Below, in pieces: positions 8,730 through 17,677 of a stretch of 64,000 bases of DNA. Positions within the stretch are counted from its first letter, which is position 1. Every line of letters begins with the position of its first letter. The stretch comes from Mucilaginibacter sp. (GTDB lineage: Bacteria; Bacteroidota; Bacteroidia; Sphingobacteriales; Sphingobacteriaceae): the NCBI GenBank assembly GCA_025352225.1, contig JANXTT010000028.1:1-64000 (forward strand), in the 5' to 3' direction. Made by a program: the position numbers and the translations under genes. The notes below the pieces were generated by a model. It was not told the origin of the DNA, did not search any database, and was given only the letters and a program-made list of their open reading frames with translations.

Positions 8730-9947
8730 TTAAGATTTCTGTGGGTTAATTTTTGATGCTTGATAGCTATTTGCCGACTGTCCTTTATCCTGAAAGTAGG
8801 GCTTTGAAACAGCACTTTGAGCCACGCTTTGGCTGGTATTTTCCCTTTGATTTCCAAAAGCATCGGCAGCCATACCGGCACCCCCACTTGCCGCGCCAAC
8901 AACGGAATGACTGGTGCTGCTTACGATACTGTTTACCTTTTGCAATAATCCATTACCTCCACCTGCGTTTACTACATAATTGGCGACACTTGGTACGGTG
9001 AAATAACCGATGATACCAATAATTAAAAAAATAAGGTAGGCTGTATCTGTTGCACTAAAGAAAGTATCACCAGCATTTTGAACCTGTGAAATATCCAGTT
9101 TGAGCATATTTTCCTGCACCTTGCCAATGATGGCACCGAAAATATTAGCTATTGGCAGCCACAGAAAAACGTTGATATATTTTGCCAGCCATACCGTGAG
9201 TGTATGCTGAAAACCATCGAAAACAGCCAGTCCAAACACAATAGGCCCTAAAATGGCGAGGATTATCAAATAAAACGTTCGTATGGTATTTATACATAAA
9301 GCGGCAGCTTCATAGAGCACCTGCAGAACTTCCGACATCCATTGTTTAACTGTATTACGAAAGTTGTAAGAGGCCTTTGACATGGCAAACTTCATATCAT
9401 TTCCGACACTGGCCAGCATACCCTCACCACTTCCATTCTTATCATCGGGATGGGTATATTTATACCACTTGTCGCGGTCACCATCCCCATTGTCGCCCAC
9501 ATACATTTGCCACGTATCCGTCTTTTCAACTGCATCTTCTTTTGCTTTCAGTAAGGCAGCGATAGCATTATCTGAATTTTGTACCATGCCACCTGTCGCG
9601 CTAACGGTCGGTTGCATAATGCCATTGATAACGGCGATCACCGTTGGAAATAAAAGAATGGCCAACCCCAGGGCAAAGGGGCGCATTAAAGGATAAAAAT
9701 CTATGGGTTCGGCACATGCAAGCTGTCGCCAAACACGGCTACCTATATACCATAATGCACCAAAACCTGCTATTGCCCGGCCTACACCGATCAACTGGCT
9801 GCACATTGGCAGCATATCATTATATACGCCGTTTAGTGTTCCTTGCAAGCCCTGAATATCAGTCGCAAGTCCTTCTGCTTTGGAAAATGAAGGAAAAGCA
9901 ATCCCCGTTACCGCAATTATTGCGGTTAAATAAATCGTCTTTTTCAT
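8730..9947 (-). CDS. traJ: Conjugative transposon protein TraJ (VirB6-like)
   Basis: A polytopic inner-membrane protein of 405 residues with a cleavable signal peptide (LTAIIAVTGIAFPSFSKA). Several hydrophobic helices follow, at about residues 45-70, 90-115, 215-245, 255-275 and 305-330. The segment RPFALGLAILLFPTVIAVINGI is typical of TraJ. The C-terminus is glycine- and serine-rich. It would form part of the inner-membrane channel. It follows three tandem traI-like genes, the first 10 bp upstream. Confidence 0.9.
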   Translation of the reverse strand: MKKTIYLTAIIAVTGIAFPSFSKAEGLATDIQGLQGTLNGVYNDMLPMCSQLIGVGRAIAGFGALWYIGSRVWRQLACAEPIDFYPLMRPFALGLAILLFPTVIAVINGIMQPTVSATGGMVQNSDNAIAALLKAKEDAVEKTDTWQMYVGDNGDGDRDKWYKYTHPDDKNGSGEGMLASVGNDMKFAMSKASYNFRNTVKQWMSEVLQVLYEAAALCINTIRTFYLIILAILGPIVFGLAVFDGFQHTLTVWLAKYINVFLWLPIANIFGAIIGKVQENMLKLDISQVQNAGDTFFSATDTAYLIFLIIGIIGYFTVPSVANYVVNAGGGNGLLQKVNSIVSSTSHSVVGAASGGAGMAADAFGNQRENTSQSVAQSAVSKPYFQDKGQSANSYQASKINPQKS

Positions 9948-9957
9948 AAAATTCGGA

Positions 9958-10605
9958 TTAGTTATTTATACCATAAAGCTGTTTGAGCGTTCGTGTATCG
10001 CCTATTTCTTTACTTCGCTGAATACTAAGTATGGCTCCTTGCCGGTTAAAGTGCCGTAGAAATTGAAGCTTATCTGAACTGTTGCCATATATGCGGTCAA
10101 TCGCCCTCATTCGTTCGTCATCGGACATACGCAATTTGCCCGCTGTCAGTACATTGGTTAACTCATCGAGATTTTCTAAACTTTGAGTTACCAACTGTGT
10201 GTAAACATTACTCATGTAACTTAATTCACTCGCGCTGAACGTTCCGCTTTGACTGAACTGCTTATAAGAACTTTTATACTCGCTGATCAAGCTGGCCTGT
10301 TGGGTAATGATCTCTGCTATCCTACCATAATTTCTAACCGCGGGACTGATTGATAACAAACCGTTGAGGTAAACGCTATGCAGATCAAAGTTGCCTTTAG
10401 ATAATTGTGATATGCTGCCATAACCTTGCGTATAGATTTGATAGCCGGTTTTCATATCGGTCAATATTCCTTTTAATTGGGTCAGCTTTTCTATATCCAA
10501 AATCAACTGCTGCATTTCCTGCACCTGGGCCTGGCTCTTTTTTGCTAAACCAAGACAGGTAAAAAGTACCAGCGTAATAATGATATGTTTTAAATGCTTT
10601 TTCAT
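9958..10605 (-). CDS. TraI-like secreted conjugation protein, paralogue 3 of 3
   Basis: A signal peptide (IIITLVLFTCLGLAKKSQA) is followed by an alpha-helical protein with coiled-coil tendency. The C-terminal half carries ELSYMSNVYTQLVTQSL, MSDDERMRAIDRIYG and a final KQLYGINN. The two genes upstream share the same architecture, so three paralogues lie in tandem. In Bacteroidetes elements this position holds TraI (DUF4141) or the protein often labelled TerB-like. A VirB5-like periplasmic or pilus-tip role is a guess. The match to its siblings is clear; the exact family name is less so. Confidence 0.7.
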   Translation of the reverse strand: MKKHLKHIIITLVLFTCLGLAKKSQAQVQEMQQLILDIEKLTQLKGILTDMKTGYQIYTQGYGSISQLSKGNFDLHSVYLNGLLSISPAVRNYGRIAEIITQQASLISEYKSSYKQFSQSGTFSASELSYMSNVYTQLVTQSLENLDELTNVLTAGKLRMSDDERMRAIDRIYGNSSDKLQFLRHFNRQGAILSIQRSKEIGDTRTLKQLYGINN

Positions 10606-10612
10606 ATTGCTC

Positions 10613-11305
10613 TTATTGAATGCCGTAAATCTTCTTCTCCGCTATTGCATTGTTGTTTTCCTGTAACCGTTGGAAAGTATACACTTTAACCTGATCTGCA
10701 AATGACGAAGCAAAGCGGTAATTATCCTGCATGGCTTTATGAATCATCCCGATATGTTTTAATCGTTCCTCATCACTCATTTGAAGTTTGTTATCTGTCA
10801 CAACGTTCTGTAATTCGGTTATTTGCTCATTGCAGTCATTAAACAAAGCTGATTTTACCTGCGCGATGTACTTTTTTTCATTATCGTTTAGATTGGCTGT
10901 TTTATCCAGGTTACCCATACGGGTAAGTATATCCTTCTGCCATTGCATAATATCACTTACCTGTTTGTTATTTTTTACCACCGGGCTAACGTTTTTTAGA
11001 TTATTATAATAGGTGGTATGTAAACCGTTTTCTGAATTGAGTGAACCATTAATAGAGCCTAAACCATTATGAGCAATATTGTTGCCCTGTTTGTAATAGG
11101 CAGCATAGACTTGCAAAGCAGCGATTTGCTGTAATAGATACTTTTTCTGCGTTTTCTTCTGATCAAACCATTCTGCAAATGTTTGGGCCTTAACCTTTGT
11201 AATAAAGGTCGATGCCGTTACGGTCATAATTGCAAAGGCAAGTAATTTTTTACATTTCCGGCGGATCTCATCTGCCTGAATTTTCACGCGATTAATTGAT
11301 TCCAT
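10613..11305 (-). CDS. TraI-like conjugation protein, paralogue 2 of 3
   Basis: This copy of 230 residues has a basic N-terminus, a hydrophobic stretch (LLAFAIMTVTASTFITKVKAQ) serving as signal peptide, then helices. It ends in KIYGIQ, like the KQLYGINN and KKLYGIN ends of its siblings, and keeps LQMSDEERLKHIGMIHK in the same place. It is the most divergent of the three: the ELSYM motif is replaced by EKKYIAQV. Its start overlaps the end of the upstream paralogue by 14 bp, so translation is probably coupled. Confidence 0.65.
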   Translation of the reverse strand: MESINRVKIQADEIRRKCKKLLAFAIMTVTASTFITKVKAQTFAEWFDQKKTQKKYLLQQIAALQVYAAYYKQGNNIAHNGLGSINGSLNSENGLHTTYYNNLKNVSPVVKNNKQVSDIMQWQKDILTRMGNLDKTANLNDNEKKYIAQVKSALFNDCNEQITELQNVVTDNKLQMSDEERLKHIGMIHKAMQDNYRFASSFADQVKVYTFQRLQENNNAIAEKKIYGIQ

Positions 11306-11975
11306 AAAGCTTTTTAATTGATTGCGTATCGTTTAAATCCTTACTGCGTTGCAAGCTCAATTGAATACCTTGATTATTGAATTGATGCAGATCATTGTAA
11401 TTCTCATCAAGGTGATCGCTCGCATGGTTAATTAATTCCAAACGCTGTTCATCTGTCATTTGCGTTTTGGTAGGGCTAACCACAAGCATAATCTCATCTA
11501 AATTTTTGACACTGGCATCTAAAATCCCTGAATAAACCTGCTGCATATAACTTAGTTCTTGCGGGTTAAAATGACTATCCTGCCGGAACAAATTCCAGGC
11601 TTGTTTATATTCACTGACCAAGGCTGCTTGCTTCAAGGTTATATCCTTAATTCGCTGGTAGTTTGCAATGGCTGATTTTATCTTCCATAATTCTGTATAG
11701 TAGCTGCTATACAATTGCTTTTGCTGTTCTGTCCAGCCAGAAATTTCGGAAAGTTTGGTTTTTGACATCTGATTTTCAATAACCTTTTGCGTATTTTGAA
11801 GCCATATAGTTTTGTTCTGCATACGCTGTACTTTCAGGTCAATCGCTTTAATCACTTTGGTAACCGTTAGCTTAATTACTTCGCCTATTACAAATTGAGC
11901 ATTGGCTTTATTTACGGACGAAAACAAAAGCATTACTACAAGTCCTATGCTTGCCTTTACCTTTAAATTTTTCAT
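11292..11975 (-). CDS. TraI-like conjugation protein, paralogue 1 of 3
   Basis: I place the start at the Met of MKNLKVKASIG, which gives a clean signal peptide (IGLVVMLLFSSVNKANA); six more codons are open upstream. The helical body contains ELSYMQQVYSGILDASVKNLDE, TQMTDEQRLELINH and the ending KKLYGIN, all shared with the two following genes. Secretion to the periplasm is likely. It lies downstream of the TraG ATPase and a small lipoprotein in the transfer operon. Confidence 0.7.
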   Translation of the reverse strand: MKNLKVKASIGLVVMLLFSSVNKANAQFVIGEVIKLTVTKVIKAIDLKVQRMQNKTIWLQNTQKVIENQMSKTKLSEISGWTEQQKQLYSSYYTELWKIKSAIANYQRIKDITLKQAALVSEYKQAWNLFRQDSHFNPQELSYMQQVYSGILDASVKNLDEIMLVVSPTKTQMTDEQRLELINHASDHLDENYNDLHQFNNQGIQLSLQRSKDLNDTQSIKKLYGIN

Positions 11976-12040
11976 AAAGACCTCCCTTATCATCCGCTTT
12001 GTATGCGAATAATTGCTTTTTTTATTTGATAATCAATCTG

Positions 12041-12424
12041 TTATTTGATCTTATGATATTCCATATCTCCGATAAGTACGACTGGCTTATTAGAAATAAA
12101 TTGTATTTGCCGACCTAATCCTGTTTCCTCTAAAATCATCTTCTCATCGTTCCAAGTAGCCTTCCACTGCTTTATTTTAAATTCTTTCGGTTGGATGATA
12201 CCGTTTCTAATTTTTTGGAAGCCGGCTCTATATTCAATATTGTAAATTTTATCGGGCAAACTATAGACTGAAATTAACAAAGTATCTGTAGCTGAACTAT
12301 ACTCATTTTTAAATTGAGTTACATAAGTCCCTGTTAATTCCTGACTTTTATTTCCGCAAGACCCTAAGATCGAAGCGAGAAATACTATAATGGATAATTG
12401 AATAAGTTTCATTTTATTTTTCAT
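12041..12424 (-). CDS. Small lipoprotein encoded inside the tra operon
   Basis: The N-terminus LIQLSIIVFLASILGSCGNK is a lipoprotein signal with an LGSC lipobox. The mature part of about 105 residues looks like an all-beta domain with alternating strands and has no motif I recognise. It lies 6 bp after traG, where CTnDOT-type operons do not normally carry such a gene. An entry-exclusion or surface role would suit its place, but nothing in the sequence shows it. Confidence 0.6.
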   Translation of the reverse strand: MKNKMKLIQLSIIVFLASILGSCGNKSQELTGTYVTQFKNEYSSATDTLLISVYSLPDKIYNIEYRAGFQKIRNGIIQPKEFKIKQWKATWNDEKMILEETGLGRQIQFISNKPVVLIGDMEYHKIK

Positions 12425-12430
12425 TTAAGT

Positions 12431-14920
12431 TTATGCTGCTTGTTCTAATTCTTCCCTGACAATCGCGGCTATGCCCAATTGCATACTACCGTACTTCTTT
12501 GCATAGGCATGTACTTTAGCCTTTTCCGATGATTCCGTAGTATAAGTCCAGTATTCCTCCCGGCTTACCTCAGTACGGTAAACTTTAGATAATTGGCCAT
12601 TTAGGCTAATAAATACCTCTTTATATTGTAGTTTCTCATCGTTGTTCCTGTTCATACTCATTATTAAGGCTGTTTCCTTATCCGTGATACCTAATAGCTG
12701 TTGAACTTTAGGAAAGTCATTTTGATATTTACGCTGGTCAAGCAATATTTTACAGTCGCTATTATTGATAATGGCTTGCTTAACTACCGGGGAGCTTATA
12801 ATATCTTCAATATCCTGGGTCACCACAATGGCTTCACCAAAATATTTTCGGACTGTTTTAAACAGGTATTTAATGTATTCTGCCATACCTTCCCTTGCAA
12901 TCGCTTTCCAGGCTTCTTCAATTAATATTATTTTTCGGGTCTCCTTACTGAGTTTCCGCATTTTAGAAACAAATGTTTCCATAATAATTAGCGTAACAAC
13001 CGGAAACAAAATTGGATGATCTTTAATATTATCTAATTCAAATACAATAAATCGTTTTTGTAGTAAATCAAGGTTCTCTTTTGCATTTAACAGGTAGGCA
13101 TATTCACCGCCCTTATAGTACGGTTTTAATACAAACAGCATGTTGTCAATATCAAAACGAATATCTTTCACTTTAGATTGCTTCATTGTTTCATAAAACT
13201 CATTTGATAAAAAATCATAGAAACTGTCGAAGCAAGGGAATATGTCCGTTTCGACTTTTAGCTTTTCATAATAATGATACAAAGCATCAGATATGGCTAC
13301 ATATTCAGCCCTTTGTACCCCCTCGTCCTCTTTCTTCCATAAAGCAAGGATCATGGCTTTTATACTTTCTCTTTTTTCTGTATCCAGTTTGTCGCCTTCT
13401 GGAACATAAAATGGATTAAAGCTAATCGGCTTATCCTCGGTATAGGTAAAGTAATAGCCCCCCACAAATTCACATAAACCCTGATAGCTATGTCCAACAT
13501 CTACGATAACAACATGGGAGCCTTGTTCAAAATAGCTGCGTAGCATGTGGTTGGTAAAAAATGATTTACCGCTACCGGAAGGACCTAAAATAAACTTATT
13601 GCGGTTGGTAGTTATCCCTTTGGTCATCGGGGCATCGCTAATATCAACATGAACTGGTTTACCTGATAAGCGGTCGCCCAGGCGAATACCGCAAGGACTA
13701 ATGCTGGATTGATAATTAGTTTCGAGATTAAGGAAACAGGTAGCCTGCTCAACAAAGGTATCAAAGGTATCGTTCATCGGGAAACTTGCTTCATTACCCG
13801 GTAATCCCGCCCACCAGATCTGCGCCGCTCCATCTGTTTCCTGTTTCGGCTGCGCATCCATTTGAGCCAGCGAAGAACTCACCCTATTTTTAAGGTCTTT
13901 CAAATTTGCGGGGTTATCCGTCCACGCTAAAATATTAAAGTGTGCTTTAACAGGTAACCGTTGCTGACTGATTGCTTCATTCAAAAAATCGTGCGTAGCA
14001 TCCCTTCCAATCGCATTTTCCCGCGAATAGGCTGACAGGGATTGAAGCCGAAGTTTTTTAGATTCCAGTTTTTTTAGGGTTTGCTGACTATCGCCAATAA
14101 AGATATATTGGTTATACAAGTGATTGCATCTTAAAAGTGTGCCAATAGGTGTTGCAAAGCCGGTGCTGAATTTCGTTTTATCAGTACTGTACTTATCATA
14201 GGTTATTCTTGGGCCGCAAAGCGCCGGCAAGTCTTCCGCATCACTGAGCGTATAAAGCTGGCAATGATTATCGCCGATCCTGATCTCGTCCTCGATATGA
14301 ATATCCTTTAAAACCGGGGATTGATCTTTATTCAACAGGAAACAATATTGCTCTAAAATTCCGGGCACCTTCATCGTTCCGACAAGTTCGTCATCATTTA
14401 ACCTGGTTAAGGATATTAACCCACTATCTTCTAAAACTCTTATGAATTGACCCGCGCTGTCTTCAAAATCCCTAAACAACTCCTCACAAGTGGTTTGAAC
14501 TGGAACAATGCGTTTACGCATCAGCAAACTCACCCCGCTTGAATACCGCTTAAATTTATCCGGCTTTTTAGTCAAATAAATATTACAGTGATGATGTAAA
14601 AAGGCCCTTTCATTAAAATACCGCTCACTCGAATGAGCTAAAAATGTTTTAACATTTTCCTGGTTATCCTGTGTAAAGACGGCTTCATACTGGTCATTTA
14701 TAAACCAATCCTGTTTATGAAAAATGCTGTTTTTAGGAAGCAGTTTCAGGGCTTTGATCAATACCTCGTGGAAAGCATGGTACTCATCATTAGATAATGT
14801 AAATATCTCCGGCAGATTGACTTTATAACCAATTGTCAAATCGCCTTGCGCTGAGACCATACATTGATGCTCAACTTTATAAATGGGGAATACTTGTTCC
14901 GCTTTGCTATGTGATGCCAT
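12431..14920 (-). CDS. traG: Conjugation ATPase TraG (VirB4 family)
   Basis: TraG powers assembly of the conjugation apparatus. The Walker A motif GPSGSGKSFF lies at about residue 445. The Walker B strand KIILIEEAWKAIA is at about 665, with the second acidic residue in place. Both flanking regions, VIVDVGHSYQGLCEFVGG and QDIEDIISSPVVKQAIINNSD, are typical of VirB4/TraG proteins. At 829 residues it is full length. It overlaps no gene, and traF precedes it by 2 bp, so the operon is tight. The protein is cytoplasmic or membrane-associated. Confidence 0.95.
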   Translation of the reverse strand: MASHSKAEQVFPIYKVEHQCMVSAQGDLTIGYKVNLPEIFTLSNDEYHAFHEVLIKALKLLPKNSIFHKQDWFINDQYEAVFTQDNQENVKTFLAHSSERYFNERAFLHHHCNIYLTKKPDKFKRYSSGVSLLMRKRIVPVQTTCEELFRDFEDSAGQFIRVLEDSGLISLTRLNDDELVGTMKVPGILEQYCFLLNKDQSPVLKDIHIEDEIRIGDNHCQLYTLSDAEDLPALCGPRITYDKYSTDKTKFSTGFATPIGTLLRCNHLYNQYIFIGDSQQTLKKLESKKLRLQSLSAYSRENAIGRDATHDFLNEAISQQRLPVKAHFNILAWTDNPANLKDLKNRVSSSLAQMDAQPKQETDGAAQIWWAGLPGNEASFPMNDTFDTFVEQATCFLNLETNYQSSISPCGIRLGDRLSGKPVHVDISDAPMTKGITTNRNKFILGPSGSGKSFFTNHMLRSYFEQGSHVVIVDVGHSYQGLCEFVGGYYFTYTEDKPISFNPFYVPEGDKLDTEKRESIKAMILALWKKEDEGVQRAEYVAISDALYHYYEKLKVETDIFPCFDSFYDFLSNEFYETMKQSKVKDIRFDIDNMLFVLKPYYKGGEYAYLLNAKENLDLLQKRFIVFELDNIKDHPILFPVVTLIIMETFVSKMRKLSKETRKIILIEEAWKAIAREGMAEYIKYLFKTVRKYFGEAIVVTQDIEDIISSPVVKQAIINNSDCKILLDQRKYQNDFPKVQQLLGITDKETALIMSMNRNNDEKLQYKEVFISLNGQLSKVYRTEVSREEYWTYTTESSEKAKVHAYAKKYGSMQLGIAAIVREELEQAA

Positions 14921-14922
14921 GA

Positions 14923-15237
14923 TTATTGTTTTAATCGTAAAAAAATCCTCCGGGAGCTGAATTTCAAATGGTTGGGCAGATAATGTTTGGCTGCTTTCTT
15001 CATCAGGCCATGCTCTCCGTATTTATGGCTTAATCTGAATACCTGGTAAAATAAGGCGCTCCCTAATCCGGCAACTATGATAATGCACCAATAAACTGGT
15101 ACGCCTATCAGGTACATGATCGCAAACCCAATTAATAGTATAACCAGCCCTACGGCGAGATAAGCAATATATTGTGCTTTGAGCCCTTTAAACTCTATGG
15201 GTTTGTTAATACCCTTGTTGATCTGATACATTGACAT
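14923..15237 (-). CDS. traF: Conjugation membrane protein TraF (DUF4133, VirB3-like)
   Basis: A protein of 104 residues opening with YQINKGINKPIEFKGLKAQYI, a DUF4133 signature. Two transmembrane helices follow at about 26-46 and 48-68. DUF4133 proteins always precede TraG in Bacteroidetes elements and act like VirB3, helping the ATPase dock at the membrane. The gap to traG is 2 bp. Confidence 0.9.
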   Translation of the reverse strand: MSMYQINKGINKPIEFKGLKAQYIAYLAVGLVILLIGFAIMYLIGVPVYWCIIIVAGLGSALFYQVFRLSHKYGEHGLMKKAAKHYLPNHLKFSSRRIFLRLKQ

Positions 15238-15252
15238 AGTCTTTTATTTAGC

Positions 15253-15591
15253 CTATACTCCAAAAAAAGATTTTAAAACCGTCGCGACTACCACAAGGAA
15301 AATACAGCTACCAAACCAGCTTGATGCTACTTTGCCAGTATCATGCTCACCGTCATTCCATTTTTTGAAAACTTTTATAGCACCGACTAATCCCATGATC
15401 GCGCCGATGGCATACATTAAACTGGTGCCGGTTGAAAAATAACCTTTAACCTGCGTTGTGGCTTGGGTTATTCCCGCGTTACCATCCTGAGCGTAAAGTG
15501 ACAGGCTAATCAGCAAAAAGGAGATTATTGCTATTACCTGCTTGAAAAAGGCTACCGTTCTAAAACGGAGGTTTGTTTTTTGAGATTCCAT
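15253..15591 (-). CDS. traE: Conjugation membrane protein TraE (DUF4134, VirB2-like)
   Basis: A protein of 112 residues with an N-terminal signal segment (IAIISFLLISLSLYAQ) and two further hydrophobic helices, at about 57-73 and 92-110. The stretch YAIGAIMGLVGAIKVFKKWNDG is the typical DUF4134 centre. The size and topology are those of a pilin-like VirB2 protein. It lies directly before traF. Confidence 0.9.
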   Translation of the reverse strand: MESQKTNLRFRTVAFFKQVIAIISFLLISLSLYAQDGNAGITQATTQVKGYFSTGTSLMYAIGAIMGLVGAIKVFKKWNDGEHDTGKVASSWFGSCIFLVVVATVLKSFFGV

Positions 15592-15629
15592 AATGATTAA
15601 TTTAAAATGGGTTATAAATTTATTAAGCG

Positions 15630-16145
15630 TTATGCCCAGCTAACTTGCAAATCCGTCAAGGCAATAGGAAACATTAGTTTTTCTTTTGATAATTCCACAA
15701 CACGGTTTAGCGTTACTGGCAAATCAATTTCATCTTTATATCTTTTATAAGACCCAACCAATATCCGAAGCAGGGTTATAAACTCAGGCTTGTTATCAAT
15801 CTCTTTAAAAGCTTCTATTAAATTACCGGCCTCAACCGCTAATTCCTGCGATGGGGTAATGTCCGCCGCGCTGGTTAAACCTGCTGCCGGATGATCTTCT
15901 AATGGTTCGGAAAAAACCAAGTCCTGAGATTCGGTGATGGATACGCCACTATCTAACTTCGCATCGCCCATAACCTGATAAGACCCGGTTTGAACATTTG
16001 AGAATAGTGAAGTCGCATCTTGCTTGCGGTTAAACAAGCTGCTAATTTCTTTTTGGTAATAACGAAGTACTACATACCCGTAATAAATGAGGGATAGAAT
16101 AATTATGGCTGCTAAATAGTGCTGCCAGGAAATTGAAGACAACAT
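15630..16145 (-). CDS. First gene of the tra operon, unknown membrane protein
   Basis: A protein of 171 residues with a single N-terminal transmembrane helix (about 9-28, YLAAIIILSLIYYGYVVL) and a cytoplasmic tail rich in acidic residues. The last 70 residues look helical. I do not recognise a family; small proteins of this shape often precede TraE in Sphingobacteriaceae elements. It is the first gene after the shared 29-bp promoter box at 16221-16249 and so probably the head of the transfer operon. Confidence 0.6.
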   Translation of the reverse strand: MLSSISWQHYLAAIIILSLIYYGYVVLRYYQKEISSLFNRKQDATSLFSNVQTGSYQVMGDAKLDSGVSITESQDLVFSEPLEDHPAAGLTSAADITPSQELAVEAGNLIEAFKEIDNKPEFITLLRILVGSYKRYKDEIDLPVTLNRVVELSKEKLMFPIALTDLQVSWA

Positions 16146-16207
16146 AGGATTTTAGTTTAAAAGTTGCCACTCCATGCGGTAACCTTGAAACAAAGGTGAG
16201 GGTGCCA

Positions 16208-16249
16208 ACAATTTAAAATTCACACCTTGTACATGAGGTAGGTGTTTTT
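16208..16249 (-). promoter_or_regulatory. tra operon promoter with shared 29-bp box
   Basis: The box at 16221-16249 (plus-strand start CACACCTTGTACATGAGGTA) differs by one base from a box at 22136-22164 before the mob operon. In both places it ends 5 bp upstream of a -7-like element on the minus strand, here TAAATTGT. The box carries inverted ends (ACACCT/AGGTGT). I read it as the binding site of a common regulator near the -33 region. Confidence 0.6.
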
Positions 16250-16315
16250 TATTGGGAATATTAGGGGGAATGTTTAAATCAAACTAAAAACAGGCTATAA
16301 CATGGCAATTTGGTT

Positions 16316-17185
16316 TCAATTAAAGTGCATAGATTGTTGAATAGGTTCATCAAGAGCGAATTTTTCATCTATGCGCCTTAAAAGTGCGACTTTGAGTTTA
16401 TCTAAAAAGCAAGTACGTTCTTTTTTCCTTCGGGTAATATCGGTGTATTTATGGTAATAGGCCCCGAGGTCGACTTGTAAAATATGCTGAAAGAAGGTGA
16501 TCACTGATTTAATTTCAGCGTTCCCATTATTAAATACACCTAAAGCGACCAGAGCGTAGATCAGCTCTACCATATCGGTTTTATTAGAAGTCCATGTTAG
16601 GGGAAGTTCAAGAGCGGTCTCCTGTGAATGATTTGCGTTGTTATTGATATTCACCAGTTCGAGGTTGAGATAATCCTGGTATTTTTCATTAGCTATGATC
16701 TTTGATAACTTATAATCATGGCTGGTGGAATAAACTTCATCATCTTCAAAATCGTCCAATTCCACATGAGCATCAAATCCACCACGGGTAAAATAGACTT
16801 CATCCATTTGAGTTGACCCAGACCTATAATATTGATAAAATGATTGATTATGGTCAAAAAAACGTTTTAAATCAGTCAATTCAATGTTGATGTATTCTTT
16901 TAATATCTCATCTCCACCAAGCGGTTTTTGCATAATGAGATTATATACATTTATAAAATAAATGTACCGGTTATAAAACTGAGGTTTTACTTTTTTAAAG
17001 AAATGGATCTCATCCTCCGTATTTTCAAAGGAATAGCTGTGGATATAATTTTTAAGCTTGGCCATCGCTTTTTTGGAAAGCATAATTGAGGCTCTGTATC
17101 GCTCTGCTAATGTTTCCCCGTTGGAAGAAACTTCGTTTAATTGGTTTTCAAGTGCGCTATTTAACCGCTCCGCAAATTTTCTCAT
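16316..17185 (-). CDS. rteC: RteC family regulator of element mobilisation
   Basis: In CTnDOT, RteC activates the excision operon. This protein of 289 residues has the RteC features I know: an N-terminal helical region, the central RFFDHNQSFYQYYRSGSTQMDEVYF segment, and the C-terminal LPLTWTSNKTDMVELIYALVALGVFNNG followed by a histidine- and lysine-rich end. It is cytoplasmic. It lies between the tra and mob operons and could act on the two shared promoter boxes, although RteC is not known to bind this sequence. RteA and RteB are not seen in the window. Confidence 0.85.
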   Translation of the reverse strand: MRKFAERLNSALENQLNEVSSNGETLAERYRASIMLSKKAMAKLKNYIHSYSFENTEDEIHFFKKVKPQFYNRYIYFINVYNLIMQKPLGGDEILKEYINIELTDLKRFFDHNQSFYQYYRSGSTQMDEVYFTRGGFDAHVELDDFEDDEVYSTSHDYKLSKIIANEKYQDYLNLELVNINNNANHSQETALELPLTWTSNKTDMVELIYALVALGVFNNGNAEIKSVITFFQHILQVDLGAYYHKYTDITRRKKERTCFLDKLKVALLRRIDEKFALDEPIQQSMHFN

Positions 17186-17354
17186 AGACTATGATATCAG
17201 GTGAAAGAAATATTATATGGAGTAAGTTCTTACGCTATAGGCTATGTTGTTTAATTCGCACTAATAAAATAAACGGACTATAATGGTGTAGTTGAAAAGT
17301 AATTAGCAGGGGTATTTCACATCATTCCTTTCAAAATGAAAAGTTTATCTAAAA

Positions 17355-17579
17355 TCAGGCTGACAATCTATTCAGAATATCTAACAGCGATACGTTTAAG
17401 CCGTTAGCAATTTCACAAAGATAAATATAGGACGGATTGATATTTCCGGCCTCTAAACGTTGAATTGACTGCTGATCCTTACCAATTAAATGGGCAAGTT
17501 GTTTCTGTGTAAGACCTTTTTCTATTCGGATAACACGAATTTGTTCACCAATCTTCTTTAGTAATTCTTCCTTTTTCAT
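17355..17579 (-). CDS. XRE-type helix-turn-helix regulator
   Basis: I start the gene at MKKEELLKKIGEQIR; the ORF track adds 14 upstream codons that do not look like part of the domain. The 74 residues are a complete XRE helix-turn-helix: GLTQKQLAHLIGKDQQSIQRLEAGNINPS, then the YLCEIANGLNVSLLDIL helices. It is a small DNA-binding protein standing alone between rteC and the coupling-protein gene. Its targets could be the element's own promoters. No operator can be assigned. Confidence 0.85.
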   Translation of the reverse strand: MKKEELLKKIGEQIRVIRIEKGLTQKQLAHLIGKDQQSIQRLEAGNINPSYIYLCEIANGLNVSLLDILNRLSA

Positions 17580-17677
17580 AGGAAGTATAAAAGAATAGCA
17601 ATCTAATTGAATATCGCACAACGGATACGTTGTATTGAAGTCCTATTTATAAATATTAAGCAAAATATTTGCTTAAT

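Noticed and set aside
10613-11305. Tellurite-resistance (TerB) protein
   Set aside because: Proteins at this position are sometimes labelled TerB-like, but the signal peptide and tra-operon place fit a secreted conjugation component better.
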